Source: Leishmania infantum JPCM5
Lineage: Eukaryota; Euglenozoa; Kinetoplastea; Trypanosomatida; Trypanosomatidae
Direction: 5' to 3'
Assembly (NCBI RefSeq): GCF_000002875.2
Contig: NC_009418.2
Span: 1,290,273 to 1,354,272, forward strand
Length of the DNA stretch: 64,000 nt
In this document: in pieces, positions 19,791 through 31,209 of the stretch
How the letters are laid out: each line of letters starts with the position of its first letter
How positions within the stretch are numbered: position 1 is the first letter of the stretch
Notes under the pieces: model-generated
Seen by the model: the letters and a program-made list of their open reading frames with translations, nothing else
The model's database searches: none
What the model was told of the DNA's origin: nothing
Translations under genes and position numbers: made by a program

Positions 19791-20361
19791 CTCACAGTGC
19801 GTCGTATCTCAGGGTTCGCTGCCCCCCCCCCCTCACTTCCGCTGTCTCCTATCAAATGCCGATCCAACCACTTGTGGTGGTGCCAGGGTTAGGCACCTAC
19901 GATTAGAGGAGGCCAAGCCGATTATACCGCTACGGATGTCGGCGGCGACGTCGCGGATGGCGTGGCATTGGAGCGACCTGGGTACGTGCACACAGCTTGT
20001 GCCATCCATACGATTGGGCAGCGTGTGCCCGCGTGACTCAAACATGTAGCGCACCCTGGCCCTCAACACTGCCTACTGGTGGCGGAGCGCCTGAGTGTCA
20101 CCCCGAGAGAGATACACCAAGTGTGGCGACCTGCATGATGGGGGGAGCGGCAGTGAAGCGACCTGCAAAAACGCGTGTGGGTGGTGGGTAGAATTTGAGG
20201 CAGGGAGCCGAGCTCTGCTGACTGAGTCGGCGCATTGCTGCAGCGCGCGTCCACAGCAGATTCGTGCCACGCGATGTGTCTGTGTGGCAGGCAGTGGCAG
20301 AGCGGAGCTGAACTCATGTTGTATGGCAGCGAATGGGCACGTCGAAGGAAAAGCCAAATCA
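19791..20361 (+). mobile_element. SIDER2-like retroposon, near full length
   Basis: This is about 570 bp and shares a series of blocks with 42165-42697: the opening CTCACAGTGCGTCGTAT, a CCGAKCCACTT...TGCCAGGG(T/C)TAGG segment resembling the ingi/L1Tc signature, CCATC(C/T)AT, CACCCCGAG(A/G), ACCAAGTGTGGCG, GCATGATGGGG, TTTGAGGCAGGG, and GAGCTGA(A/G)CTCATG near the end, then an A-rich tail. SIDERs are short, non-coding, L1-mobilised remnants widespread in Leishmania, mainly in 3' UTRs. No coding capacity is seen. Confidence 0.8.
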
Positions 20362-20567
20362 TTTTTTTTTATCACTTTGATGTCCTGGTGCGTGTTTGGG
20401 GAGCATTCGATGTTGCCACGTGTTCATGTGCGCATATGTTTGCTTCGCTTGGTTTCTTGCTTCCGTTTTCTCATTGTATCTGGTTCATCCACGCACACAC
20501 ACACACACACACCTCCTTTTTTTCATCGGTCTCTCCACTGCCTTTGCGGATATGCCCGCATGTGTGC

Positions 20568-20599
<32 letters not shown>

Positions 20600-23500
20600 C
20601 TTCACGTGCTCTGTAGTGTATCTGACGTGTATCATCGACAGGGGGAGGGTACGTCAGCGCCCGGCGTTACGTGTTTGCGTGTGTATATAACCACGGGTGT
20701 GCGTGGACGGGCATCGGCACATGCCGCCTTAGCCGTTCTCCATGGTGTTTGCGTGACTATAGGAGTGAGTTCGATGGCTGAAACATCTCATTAGTATTGC
20801 TTACGTTCTCTCTCATTTTATGCACTTGTTGCTCTCTCCGTGGGAGTGCTCGAGAGGCCGTTTATTATTATTATGTGTGTGTGTGTCGTGTTGATGATGC
20901 GACTCGCATGCATCACGACTGTCAGCGACGTGTTGCATCAAGGCGAGCTCCCCGTCCTCCTTTATATGCCTATGCTGAGGCGGGGTAGATGGATCCCTTG
21001 CACCTCAGAGCAGCACTACAGAGGAAAAGAGAAAGCGTGGGATGAGGGTACACGTGTGCTTGCGTATACGCTACAGAACAGGAGCTGCGGCAGTTGAAAA
21101 AGAAAACAGAACGGCATCATCATGTCACGAGGGGCAGCCAAAGGGTTCTAAGGACGCGGAAGACAGAGGAACCCCTTGTGGCGGGCTGTGGGGCGGTGTG
21201 CCGCAGGGAATGGAAAAAGCGGGTGCACCTCTGCTCTCAACGTTGAGCATTTGTTTCTTTTCCGTGCAACGCTCACGGCCGCCTTACCTGGTCCAAAGTC
21301 ATTCAGAGCTTGCGGCCTCTTGGGGACACGGGAAAGCTACCCGCATGCGCGAGAAACCCACCCCTGCCTCGTTCTTCGCAGCACTCCCGCTCTCCTTAGC
21401 TTGTGCTCTCGCCACGCAGACACACACACACACGCGCACTGGCTCTGTCTCTTACGTTTGCGTCCTTTACCGTCTCCTGTTTTCCTTCCTCTGCGCCTTC
21501 TCCCCTTAGCCCTCCTCCACCCGGCGAACAGAAACATTTTCTCGCAAATCAAGGCGCGAGAAGACAACGCAAAGGAAAACGGAGGCGCACGCACATACGC
21601 ACAAAGGTGGTCTCTCCTCTTTCTCATCCGTTCTTTTATTTATGTGGTGTGTGTGTGTGCCTTTTGGCTCCTGTCCCCTTGTCGTCCCATCTTTTGTTTC
21701 CTGCATACCTCTCTTTCTCTCAGTAGCAGCAGCCGTGCATCGCGACCTACAGATCAAAGTCGTCACCTCCTCCTATTCTTCCGCGCTCGCACAGACACGC
21801 ACGCACGATTTCCATTACCCTTCCCCCTACCCTCTTCTTTCTCCGTCTAACGTGCGTCTGCGGCGTCCTCAGTGGAGGGGGGCCGCGGCAGCCTCGTGTG
21901 AGTTGAGGTGCAAACGAAAACGGGAAGTGTAATAAACGAGAACGAAAAAAAAGCGTCGTGGGCTTCCGAGGCACTGGGCATGCACGCACGCACACAGACA
22001 GACAGATACATACAGCGGAAAACGAAAATTAGAGGTGTGCGGCGCGGGGGCATTTCCCCATCTCCTGTCGATTGAAGTCTGTCTCTACTTTGTTTCTGGC
22101 ATTGAGGGGAGGCACGCACAAGATCGAACCTGCTCTCCCTCTCTCTCTTCTGAACCCTTTTCCGGCGGCGCGCATCAAGTCTGCTCTGTCGCTCGACCGG
22201 TTAAGCCAACGCGTCAAGAAATCGGCACTACACGACAAGCAGGTTATCATTTTGTTTTGGTGCCCGAGAAGCTAACGGTGGGGCCAACCGTTACCCCACC
22301 TATCCCTCCACCCCCTTCCCATCCACGTATAAACACAAGAAACGAGTAGACGCGCAGCGCAGTATTTGCCCCCCCCCCCCCTGTGTCGCGGAAAGGTTTG
22401 CTTATCTTTGTTGTGGTGTTTGTCTCCTGTTTCACTTGAGTGGCTCCGCTGTCGCTTTTCTTTTTTCTTCGTTCTGTTTGCCAGAAGCACCAAATCTCCG
22501 AGACACGACGGTGGAGAGTGTGCGCGCCCATTTCTCTTTTGATTCGTAGTTCCCCCCCTCTCCCCTCTTTCTCTGTCTTGAGGTTCCTTCTTATATTTTC
22601 GTTTTTCTGCGTGTGCCAGTGAGGTGCGCGCTCGTATCTCTCTCTCCTCTGTTCGTGGAATTTGGGCCCACTCGTGTATTTCTTGTCTGTCGCTCGACAC
22701 GAGCGAGTCTTGTCACCCTTCCCCGGCTATCCGACCAGAGCCGCCTCTTATTTGAACCCGGGATCCCCACCGCTCCACCTATTCGTGCCGTCTCTCTCTC
22801 TCTCTTTCCCTCGCGGCCTTGTTCACATACATTCTTGTTCTCTTCTTTGGTTTCCTTTTTTTTTACTTCTCTCGCCGCGCAGACACAAACACAGACAGAG
22901 GTGCACACTTTATTCTTCATCTCTCAGACATCAAATTTTTTGTTGCTTCCTTTCCTTCGTATTCTATATCTACCCTCCATCTCCGCCCCGGATGCACCTT
23001 ACCTAAACCTCTCGCATTTCTCTCCATCTGTATTACCTACTCCTTCTTTCGCGCCATCATTTTAGTTCGCGGCTGCTTACTGTGGTGGGTGTATTGTGCC
23101 TTTCTGTGTTCTTTTCGTGTGCGTGTGCGTGTATTTCTTTGTGGTTGCTCTCTTCGTTCACGGTCGCTTCGTATTCGGCTCTGCAAACTCTTCGGTGTTT
23201 CGCTGTTGGCGCGTGCACACGTGTGATTGTAGGTACCATTTCCTTCTTTACTTGCGAATTTCGTTTTTGTGCATGTGTTGATCTGTCTTCGTGCGCCTGC
23301 CTTTTCTCTCGCCCGTGCGCTCGCGTATTGCGTCTTAATGTGCGTGTCTGTGCATCCACGTACTCGTGGTGTTTCTCTGCACCTTTGACTGCTGGGGATC
23401 TTCTATAGCCCGTCCCGCTCCGCCTCTCAAAAAGACTCCCACTCGAGCAGACGGTTAACCCACACACGGTCGCGCCTTTTTTCTTCTGTCCATCTCTGCA

Positions 23501-24472
23501 TACGCTTACCAGCCCGAATAGCGCCCCATTCACATCTTTTTTTTTTGGTTCTCTACCAATCCTGCTTCTCTACACTTCTTGCGGTTCTCTCTTTTGACTT
23601 TTCCAATAGAACTACCTATACCTCTTGTGGCAGCCATCAGCCCCCGCCCTCGCCTTTCCGTGCACGGGCGCACGCGCGAGTCGACAGAGACGGAGAGCGA
23701 TACGCCTGTGTCTCTCTGTGTGGTATGAGCAAGTTTGAGTGGTCTTTCCTGTGCTTACTTCCCGTGTTCACCTTTTCCGCTGTTTTTCTTTTGTTCCGTC
23801 TTTTCGCTCGCACCACTTCCTTTCAAGTTGCACCTCCTCTCTGTCTCTTCTTTTTTTCTCTCTTGTATTTGGTTTCTCTTGGAGTTTTCCTTCTTTTATT
23901 TTCTGTGCGCGTGCGTGCGTAATTGTTCTCCTTCTCTTGCGTGTGTGTGCTTGTGTTTAGATTTCCTTTTCGGCCTTGAAGCTTGTGCCTTGGTGATCGA
24001 GACGGAGATAAACACTCTATCGCCACCGCTACCCTGCCGGTTAGACACAAGCGCTCTTTCTCTGCTTTCTCTACCAACACCTCTCCTATTTTGTTTCTTT
24101 TTTTTTATTTTTCTGATTGCACTCCTCGACTTGTCCGTATCTCTTCGTATCTCTCCTTCGCTTGGGTTTGCGGCCGCTGTTTTCGCTCTCATTTTGTGTG
24201 TGTGTGTTTTCACGTGTGCTCCTGCTGCAACCTACCTCGCCTTGACTGGCTTCCGTTTCTGTGGAACGCTTATACAAACATTCACAAACGTACTCAAACA
24301 CGCACGAACGTGCACTCAAACGTCACACATCTCCTCTTTCTTTCTTCTCTCCCTCAGACACCTTCCGTTATACGTTATACGTTTTCTTTTTTTCTTGTGT
24401 GTGTGATTATTGCTTGTTTTCTTTTCTGCTGTTTTTTTGTCACTTGATTATTGACTTCATCACACTACCGTC

Positions 24473-24502
24473 ACACGACTGCCTGAGAACGGGCAGTCGT
24501 GT
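24473..24502. repeat. Perfect 11-bp inverted repeat (stem-loop)
   Basis: The arm ACACGACTGCC (24473-24483) is exactly complementary to GGCAGTCGTGT (24492-24502), with an 8-base loop. It lies about 1.3 kb before the next gene. No U-run follows, and function is unknown. Confidence 0.75.
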
Positions 24503-25842
24503 TTGCCCACGAAGCGCTGAAACACGCACACACGCATACACGCCTCTCGAAACGACGCCACGGAAGAGGAACAACTGCGTCGCTGTCCCCTTGGGCTCTC
24601 TTTTTATCTTTTCGCGCCCTCTGGGCAACACGTGGAAAGAATACTGCGAGAAGAGAGCGAGAACAGAAAAGCGGCGACGAGGGTTGGAATTGAAGCCGAC
24701 GAAAAAGGTGAAAACAGCGCGCGCGAGTATAACAGAAAAGCGCGCACCTTACATCAGCACCTGCAAGAAGACAGAGAGGAGGGCGACGCATAACGGGTGG
24801 GGGAGTGCTGAACATCCAAACACACATATAGGGGACGCGCACGCGACCAGCAGTGGAGAGATTCGAAGCCCTAGAAAAATTGAAGGATCACACGAGCTGT
24901 GGATGCTCACAGGTAGTCAGCCAAGAGACCTCCGCCGCTCGCCTCTCGTCCTCTTGCTTTGATCGTGCAGCTCGGTTGTGTTTGTGTCCTTCGGTCCAAT
25001 CGCTGTGGGGCGCCCTATCATCCTTCCACCTCACCCATACGCACATCCGCTCTACCACATCGATATTGCTCATTTTCGTTCTCCCTTGTGGTCATCCTCC
25101 CTGTCGTCACGCAGGGTAGCGGAACAACGAAGAACAACTCAGGAAGGAAAGCGTCCACGTATACTGAGCACACAGAAGGCTTTATATCCTTTTTTCTTTC
25201 TCGTTGTCTTTGGTGTCCGCTTTTCTTCCTCTCTCTCTTCGTGAGTTTGCCAGTCGCGCCCACACTCGCCCGTCTTCTGTGACCTACTCTCATCTTCTGT
25301 TCGCTTGTGCGCTTCTTTTTTTTGTTACCGTTTCTTTACTTTGAGTGTTCCGTTTTTTTTTTTGTTTCGGTTTCGATTCTTGTAGCTTATAAGAGCACGC
25401 TGGCACAAACATAATTAGAAGTCCTCCTCCTCTATCTCCTCCTGCACGCGTCCCCTCTCCCTCCTGCAGGGCTCTGTGAACTCTTTCGACGCCCGTCTTT
25501 TTTTTTTACCAGACTCATTTTCATTTAGCGGTGTGTTCCGTAGTTTCCGTTTTCCTTCTCCCCCGTTTTACGTTCTCCACCTCTGTGTTGCACACTGAAG
25601 AGACATACAGACGCGTACGAAGGCGTTGCGGGGCGGTACGAGATTCAGCAGGCGGCGACGAGTACTGGTGGAGGTGCTGAGTAGCATACAAGACGGACAC
25701 TCTCCCATACGCTTAGGCGGACAGTCTGGCTCGCATCGCCGCGCCCTCAAACCGCTCCCTTCCTCCATCTACCCAAAGAGAGCGAAAAAAAAAATAAAGG
25801 GTGGGCGGGAAGCGAAGGAAAAGGCAGAAAACAGCGCTGAAA

Positions 25843-28032
25843 ATGTACCTTTGTTGTAATGACACCTTCTTGACGTCATTCGCCTTGGACACCCTGCTCA
25901 GCAAACTGGTCGCCGAGGTATGCGAGAAGCGGCCAGTTAGCTCTCGCCAAGTGCTGGAGCTGATGCGGGAGGCGCTCGAGACGCAGAAGATGCAGCAGTG
26001 GTACTACTCCGAGACAGTCCGCTCCTTCAACGACGCCGTCAACTCGCTCAGCCGCCGCGGCTTCCCGCTTCAGATGGCGTGTCCTCTGTACTTTCGCATC
26101 CCACAAGAAGACGGCGGTGTGCACGAGTTGTTCCGCTACGGCTCAGAAATCGCGGTAACACCGAACAACTACGACCATTTTGAGCTCATGCTCAAGCGGT
26201 ACCAAGCTGTCGTGAACGGCGAGCTGTCGCAGGAAGGCTACTACGACGCCGTGCGCCACCTGCTCCCCATCAGTGCCCACTGCAATTTATTGAACTCTAG
26301 CTACACACCCATCATCAATTTTCTGCAAGAGTGTCTACTGAACCCGCGCTCGCAGTGGGCCATCCAATCGTCCTCGGTGTGGGATCAGCTGGGGGTCACG
26401 TACGCCGTGCCATTTGCCGGGAGACTCTTCGCGGTCGACCCGACCAAACCCGTAACAGCCCTTGTGCCTTTCGAGGACGCCAACCGCTATGTGGAGATGG
26501 CCAGTGAGCGCTGCAGAACACTCAGCAGCCTTCTGACCACTGGCGCGTCGCTTAATGTGGTGCGCAGGGCAGCTGCTGCCGCCGCGTCGCCGCCCTCGGC
26601 GTCACCTGGGCGCGCAGCGGTCATATCGGCGCCGCCCACCATCACCGTGGCCAGCAGCGCCGCCACAAGTGAGGAAGCGAGGCCGTGGGAAGCGTTTGAG
26701 GCCATCGGCCTGCGCCCCGAGGTGTTCGGCGACATGTCGCCAGCTGAGATCGAATTTTGGAAGTACATCCTTCGACTGCGGCAGTCGCCTTCGCAGATCC
26801 ACGACATCTCCTTTCACTTAGAATTTGGGCCGCACCACATGGACCTCAAAGAGAACGGCCGCTTTATTCCTGTGACGCGGCTGAACCTGAATCAGTTCAT
26901 CCAGGCGGTCGTGGCGAAGCAAGACGAGGTGCACAGGTACATCAATGAAGTTGCCCTCGGAACGCCAACGCACAGCAACGCGTCCAGGGGCGCAGGAGGG
27001 GGAGGGGAGGGGTCCGCGGGCCCACCTCCGCCCCCAGTGGCGGCCTCTAACACAGCGGCCACACAGCTGACGCCGCCACCGCAACAGGATATCAAAATCC
27101 CAGCGCAGCCGCCACCACGCACAGTCGGATCTGAGGCGGCCTCCGCGGTCGGCCACACACAAAGCGAAGCGCACCGTGGCAACGAGGCGCACCTCACGCT
27201 GCGCGACGTAGACTCAACGGTGGTGCGTTCTATCATGGAACTGCGCTCGCAGTATCAGCTCGGCCGGCTGACGAAGACAGAGTTGAATGCGCGGCAGCTG
27301 CGTTTTTGCCTGCCCTGCCACGATGGTGTCTACAACCTTATACCGAATGGTCGGCACATCCAAGTGGCAACAGGCAACATTGGCATCTTCCTCCAGTACG
27401 TTGAGGAAGAAAGGAAACGTGTGGAGGCTTTATCTGGTGGCAAGGCAGAGGACAGCGCAGCACGCGCTTGCTCGCACTCTGCCGAAGCGACGACGGGCGG
27501 AATCAGGTCCTTAAGCGTCATGCAACGCGACCGCGAGCGTGTCTACGGTACAGTGGAGGAAGCAGACGCCGATGTAGGGTACTGGACAGACAAGAACTTG
27601 CTTGACATTTGGACCTACGAGTGCACGACAGAGTGCTTGTTGAAGTCGAGCATGTCTCCAGAAGAAATAGTGCGGCAGACACAGCTACAGTGGGACACGA
27701 ACTTCCTTAGTAGCAAGGACTGCCCCTACGCGAATGCGTCAGAAGATGGGTGTGTCATCCTGCCCAAGGACGTCAAGACGTATCTTCGGCTCTTGCGTAG
27801 ACGCCTACAGTCCATTCGATTGGCAATCTTAGATGCGGGCAAGTACCCTCAAGAGCCATCCGAGTGGGATGTTGCAGAGTGGGATGTGGTTACTCCGTCT
27901 ACGCCGCCAGCGGAGCTCGAGATCCCGGCAAGCGTTCACGCCCTCACGTCCACGCCCGAGAATCTTAACATGTTCTCACCTACACACAATACCGGTGGTC
28001 TTTTGGCACCGTCGCAGTCACTTAATTTGTAG
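25843..28032 (+). CDS. Repeat-module protein with HECT-N-lobe-like units, 729 aa
   Basis: No catalytic domain is recognisable. The sequence is built from about five diverged units, each ending in a pattern like L-x-F-x-(hydrophobic)-...-L-x-x-x-G-R-x-I-x-V-T-x-x-N-...-F. The cores are at about residues 81-122, 182-224, 321-367, 486-530 and 627-663. The clearest are unit 3 (MDLKENGRFIPVT) and unit 4 (YNLIPNGRHIQVA). This resembles the stretch of the HECT ubiquitin-ligase N-lobe that reads vELxPNGxxIpVTxxNkxeYi. No C-lobe and no catalytic-Cys context follows. A Pro/Gly-rich linker (about 380-450) separates units 3 and 4. The C-terminus has FSPTHNTGGLLAP, repeated in the next gene. The ATG at 25843 is the first true ATG; translation upstream would need GTG. 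Scaffold or adaptor function is a guess. Confidence 0.8.
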   Translation: MYLCCNDTFLTSFALDTLLSKLVAEVCEKRPVSSRQVLELMREALETQKMQQWYYSETVRSFNDAVNSLSRRGFPLQMACPLYFRIPQEDGGVHELFRYGSEIAVTPNNYDHFELMLKRYQAVVNGELSQEGYYDAVRHLLPISAHCNLLNSSYTPIINFLQECLLNPRSQWAIQSSSVWDQLGVTYAVPFAGRLFAVDPTKPVTALVPFEDANRYVEMASERCRTLSSLLTTGASLNVVRRAAAAAASPPSASPGRAAVISAPPTITVASSAATSEEARPWEAFEAIGLRPEVFGDMSPAEIEFWKYILRLRQSPSQIHDISFHLEFGPHHMDLKENGRFIPVTRLNLNQFIQAVVAKQDEVHRYINEVALGTPTHSNASRGAGGGGEGSAGPPPPPVAASNTAATQLTPPPQQDIKIPAQPPPRTVGSEAASAVGHTQSEAHRGNEAHLTLRDVDSTVVRSIMELRSQYQLGRLTKTELNARQLRFCLPCHDGVYNLIPNGRHIQVATGNIGIFLQYVEEERKRVEALSGGKAEDSAARACSHSAEATTGGIRSLSVMQRDRERVYGTVEEADADVGYWTDKNLLDIWTYECTTECLLKSSMSPEEIVRQTQLQWDTNFLSSKDCPYANASEDGCVILPKDVKTYLRLLRRRLQSIRLAILDAGKYPQEPSEWDVAEWDVVTPSTPPAELEIPASVHALTSTPENLNMFSPTHNTGGLLAPSQSLNL

Positions 28033-31000
28033 ATGATGCGATGCATTTCCGTTCTGCGTGAGGTTTTTGAGAATGGCACCGTCTTTTGTTTTGCATTGCC
28101 CCACCTTTTCTTTTCGTTTTTTTTTTTGGTTCTTCTTCGCGTGAGTGGGTCTGTACTGTTTCCCGTATTATGGCGTGTGACGTTGTTTTTTTTTGTTTTG
28201 TTTTCTTCCAGTGGGTGTGGGTGTGTTTTTCTTGGGGAGCGGCGGTGTTCCGTCTCATCATCAGTCCATGCCTCACATACGCTATCAGAATCACTATAGT
28301 ACGTCCTTCTCTTCCCCTCCCTCCTTTCCTCCCTTATGCCTCTTCTACATGTTCTCTCTCCCATCCCCGTCTCCATCCCATCCCATCTCCCGACCTACTA
28401 GACTCTTGTTTTGGGTAATTCTGTGGTCTTCTTCGCTCTGCCCAAACCATCGCTTTTCAGTTTTCTGTGTCATCTTGCGTGTGGGTCTCTTGCACCACCC
28501 CTTTTTTTTTCGTTCTTTTATTTTGTTGTTTCCTGTGGATTTTTCACCGTTTGGCTGCCCTCCTCGTCCTCCTCCTAACCCGCCACTTGCGTGTGTGTGT
28601 GTGTGTGTGCTTGTGTGTGTGTGTAACCTGTCGAACGTGTATCTCTTTTTGATTTCGCTTCTTGTTTGTTTCTTTGTGGTCTCTGTCGGGTGTTTAGCTC
28701 TTTTTTTTTTTTGCTTCGGCTATCTGTGTTTTTCGCTTTCTTGACTTTCTCCGTTCGAGTTCTCCTGCCTAGCACTGGTCCCTCTTTCTGATCACTTCTC
28801 TGTTTCTCCACCACTACCACATACACGCCTGCGTCTCCTTTTTTTCCATTGCCGCGGTCTTCATTCAAACTGAGCTATGTGTGTGTGTGTGTGTGTGTTT
28901 GCGGGCTTTTTCTTCGTGTGCATGCCTTGCGATGTGTGCTTTTTTTCCTTGCGCGTTGCTTTCCTCTTTTTCCTCGGACTCTTTTTTTTTGGTGGTGTGT
29001 GTTTACGTCCACACTCATCTACAGAGCTACTCAAACGCGCATACGCCTATACGCACACAGCTGCAGGTCCCTGTCTCCCGTGCTGTCTGCCAATGTCTCT
29101 TTTCTTTCTTACTGCACCTCCTTCTTTTCCGATTATGCTCCCTCGCTTTAGGACAGACGATATACGCAGACTAAACTTTTTTTGTGGAGAGAGGGAAGGG
29201 AAGGGAAGGGAAGGAAGAAGGGGGAGGGGGGCGGAAGCGCACAGTTTTGACTTCGTTGTTTCATACAGTGTTTCTTTTGTTGTTGGAGCGCGCTCTTCGG
29301 CTTTCTGTTCACTTTTTAGTTTTCTTGATTCCTCTGCGGCCCTGATGAAAGGAGACACACCTCAGAGTGCATCACATGTCCGGGTCCAGTACCCCCCCCC
29401 CCAAAAAAAAAAACTCTGTGTGTGTGTGTGTGGAGAAGCCGAGAAGCCCCCCTCCCCTCCCCATCCCTTGCCAAATGCCGAACAACTTGTGGTGATACCA
29501 AGGTCAGGTGCGTGCGATCCGGGGAGTTCAGAGTGATTTATCGCCACTGACGTCGGCGTTGAGGTCGTGGATGGCGTGGCATCGGAGCGACCTGCGGCAC
29601 CACACACACTTGTAGGCCCCATGTTGAAAAGGAGAAAACAAAAACTGAGAAGAGAAACGGGAAAAGGGCGCGCACCTTTTCTCCTGCAACGTCCAACTCA
29701 AGGCTCTCGCTCTCTTGCGCATCAACCGTCTGCTCCGAAATGAAGGCTAATTGCGGAAAGGAGTGCGAATGGCACGAGTACGTTTCCCATTAGCGCGCAT
29801 GGCGCGGGATGAACGTTTATGAGCTCCTCTGGAAAGCATTGAGGAGCGCTGTATAACAAGGAAAAGTGTTTTCTTCCTCTCCCTTTCCCCGTAGGCATCC
29901 TCCTGACCTGCGCCTTACTCTTCCAGCGCAAGCCGCGCCAGGTCTCCCCTCTCGTCTCGGCGATAAGAAAAACAAAAATATGTGAACCCCATGGCTTTTG
30001 TATGTCATGCCTAGCACAACCCCTCTTTCTCCTTTCCACTCCTTTGCTCGTTTTCGCGGCGTCTATTCGCGTCAATTTCACGATCTTCCCCCCACCTCCT
30101 CTCGCCCACCCACCCACCCACCCCCTCCTTACCATCGCTATCAATCTCCACAAATCGCGAATACGCAACTTCTCTCGTGCGCCGACATCGGCATCCACAA
30201 TCATAGCAACTCGCGTATCGTTGCTTTACTAGTGCGCTCAGTGCTTCTCACTCCCTCCAGCCTCCTCCTCTCGCCGTGCCAACGCTGGTGCGTGTTTTGC
30301 ATAGAGCTACCGCTTTTCTCTCCTCCTGCACATTTTTGTTGTTGTCTATTGTTATTTTTTTGTGTTTGTGCGTTCTTTGTGTGTTTCTGCGCATACCCCT
30401 CTCGTTGGTGATTAGCGTGTCTGCCCCCGAGTTTGAAAGTGGGTAGTCTTGGTCTACAGACACAGTGGCAAGCTTGTTGCACGTGGCACTGTGGACGTGT
30501 CTGTGTTTGTCAGCCGTCTTATTCGCCTCGACTACAGCAACGGGGCGTTTGCGCTCTTCCGTCCGCGTCCTCTTTCCATCCCTCCCGCCCTCCTCCTCAT
30601 CTCGCGTTCTTTTTTTCCCTTCTCTGACCGTCAAGTGTTGTCGTCTTTCACCCGATCTCGTCGAATCGTTGGCGCTGAGCTGCCCGCTCTCTTCGCCTTT
30701 AGACAGTCGCTCTCGTTTTTTTGCTTCTCTTCTGGTCGTGGAAGTCGCAATACGCAGGAGCGAAAAAAGGGAAGAAAGTGCCGACGTCCTCAACACGCAG
30801 GGGCGTACCACTCTCCGATTTTTTCTCCTCTTTCGTCACAAGTTTGATAGCCGTCACGGCGCTCGTTTTCTCTCGCTGATTAGCCGCACAGATGTAAGAA
30901 AAGCGGTGATCATTGTGTGTTTCAGGAAAGTGATCCAGCCTCTGCTTGCCGCTGTCTTGTGCGCGCCCGTGCACGTGTGTTTTATACGCTATCATCTCTT

Positions 31001-31209
31001 GTCTTCCCTCTCTGATTGGCCTTTGTTCTTTTCTCCAAAGTCTAAGGTGACGGAGAGCATCCGACGGAAAACAAAAAAGAAGAATCTTTTTTTTTTCGCG
31101 CTCCTTAGCCTGGCGCGGCGTGTGTGTGTGTGTGTGTGTGTGGGCACCGCTTGAAGGAGGTGGAACACTGGGCTAGTCTTTCTTGTTTGTTTTCATTTGT
31201 GTACCTTTC
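28033..31209 (+). other. 3.2-kb interval between the two paralogues
   Basis: It is T/C-rich, with (TG)n at about 28594-28622, 28877-28899 and 31118-31142, a (GGGAA)n run at about 29193-29213, a C-run/A-run junction at about 29391-29412, and a truncated SIDER-like element (29361-29665). A (C/A)-rich patch lies at 30100-30125. No coding frame is convincing. Confidence 0.55.
29361..29665 (+). mobile_element. 3'-truncated SIDER-like element
   Basis: It opens CTCAGAGTGCATCACATG and then GGGTCCAGTACCC, followed by C and A runs. It shares with the 19.8-kb element the blocks AAATGCCGA, ACTTGTGGTG, GTCGTGGATGGCGTGGCAT and GAGCGACCTG. Homology stops near 29625, and an A-rich stretch (29626-29665) follows. 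About half of the full-length element is therefore missing. Confidence 0.65.

Larger units (their letters stand above)
19284..25842 (+). other. 6.6-kb gene-free interval
   Basis: This is the longest gap in the window. It contains a SIDER2-like retroposon (19791-20361), (CA)n at about 20495-20512, (TG)n at about 20570-20598, a 13-base C run at 22369-22381, a perfect 11-bp hairpin at 24473-24502 and long T/C-rich tracts (22440-24460). Numerous open frames occur but are low-complexity Phe/Ser/Leu or their reverse shadows. The last ~250 bases form the leader of the gene at 25843. Confidence 0.6.

Noticed and set aside
22613..24447. Several 100-230-aa forward frames rich in Phe, Leu and Ser
   Set aside because: Low-complexity translation of T/C-rich DNA; open frames exist in several phases at once, so openness reflects composition.
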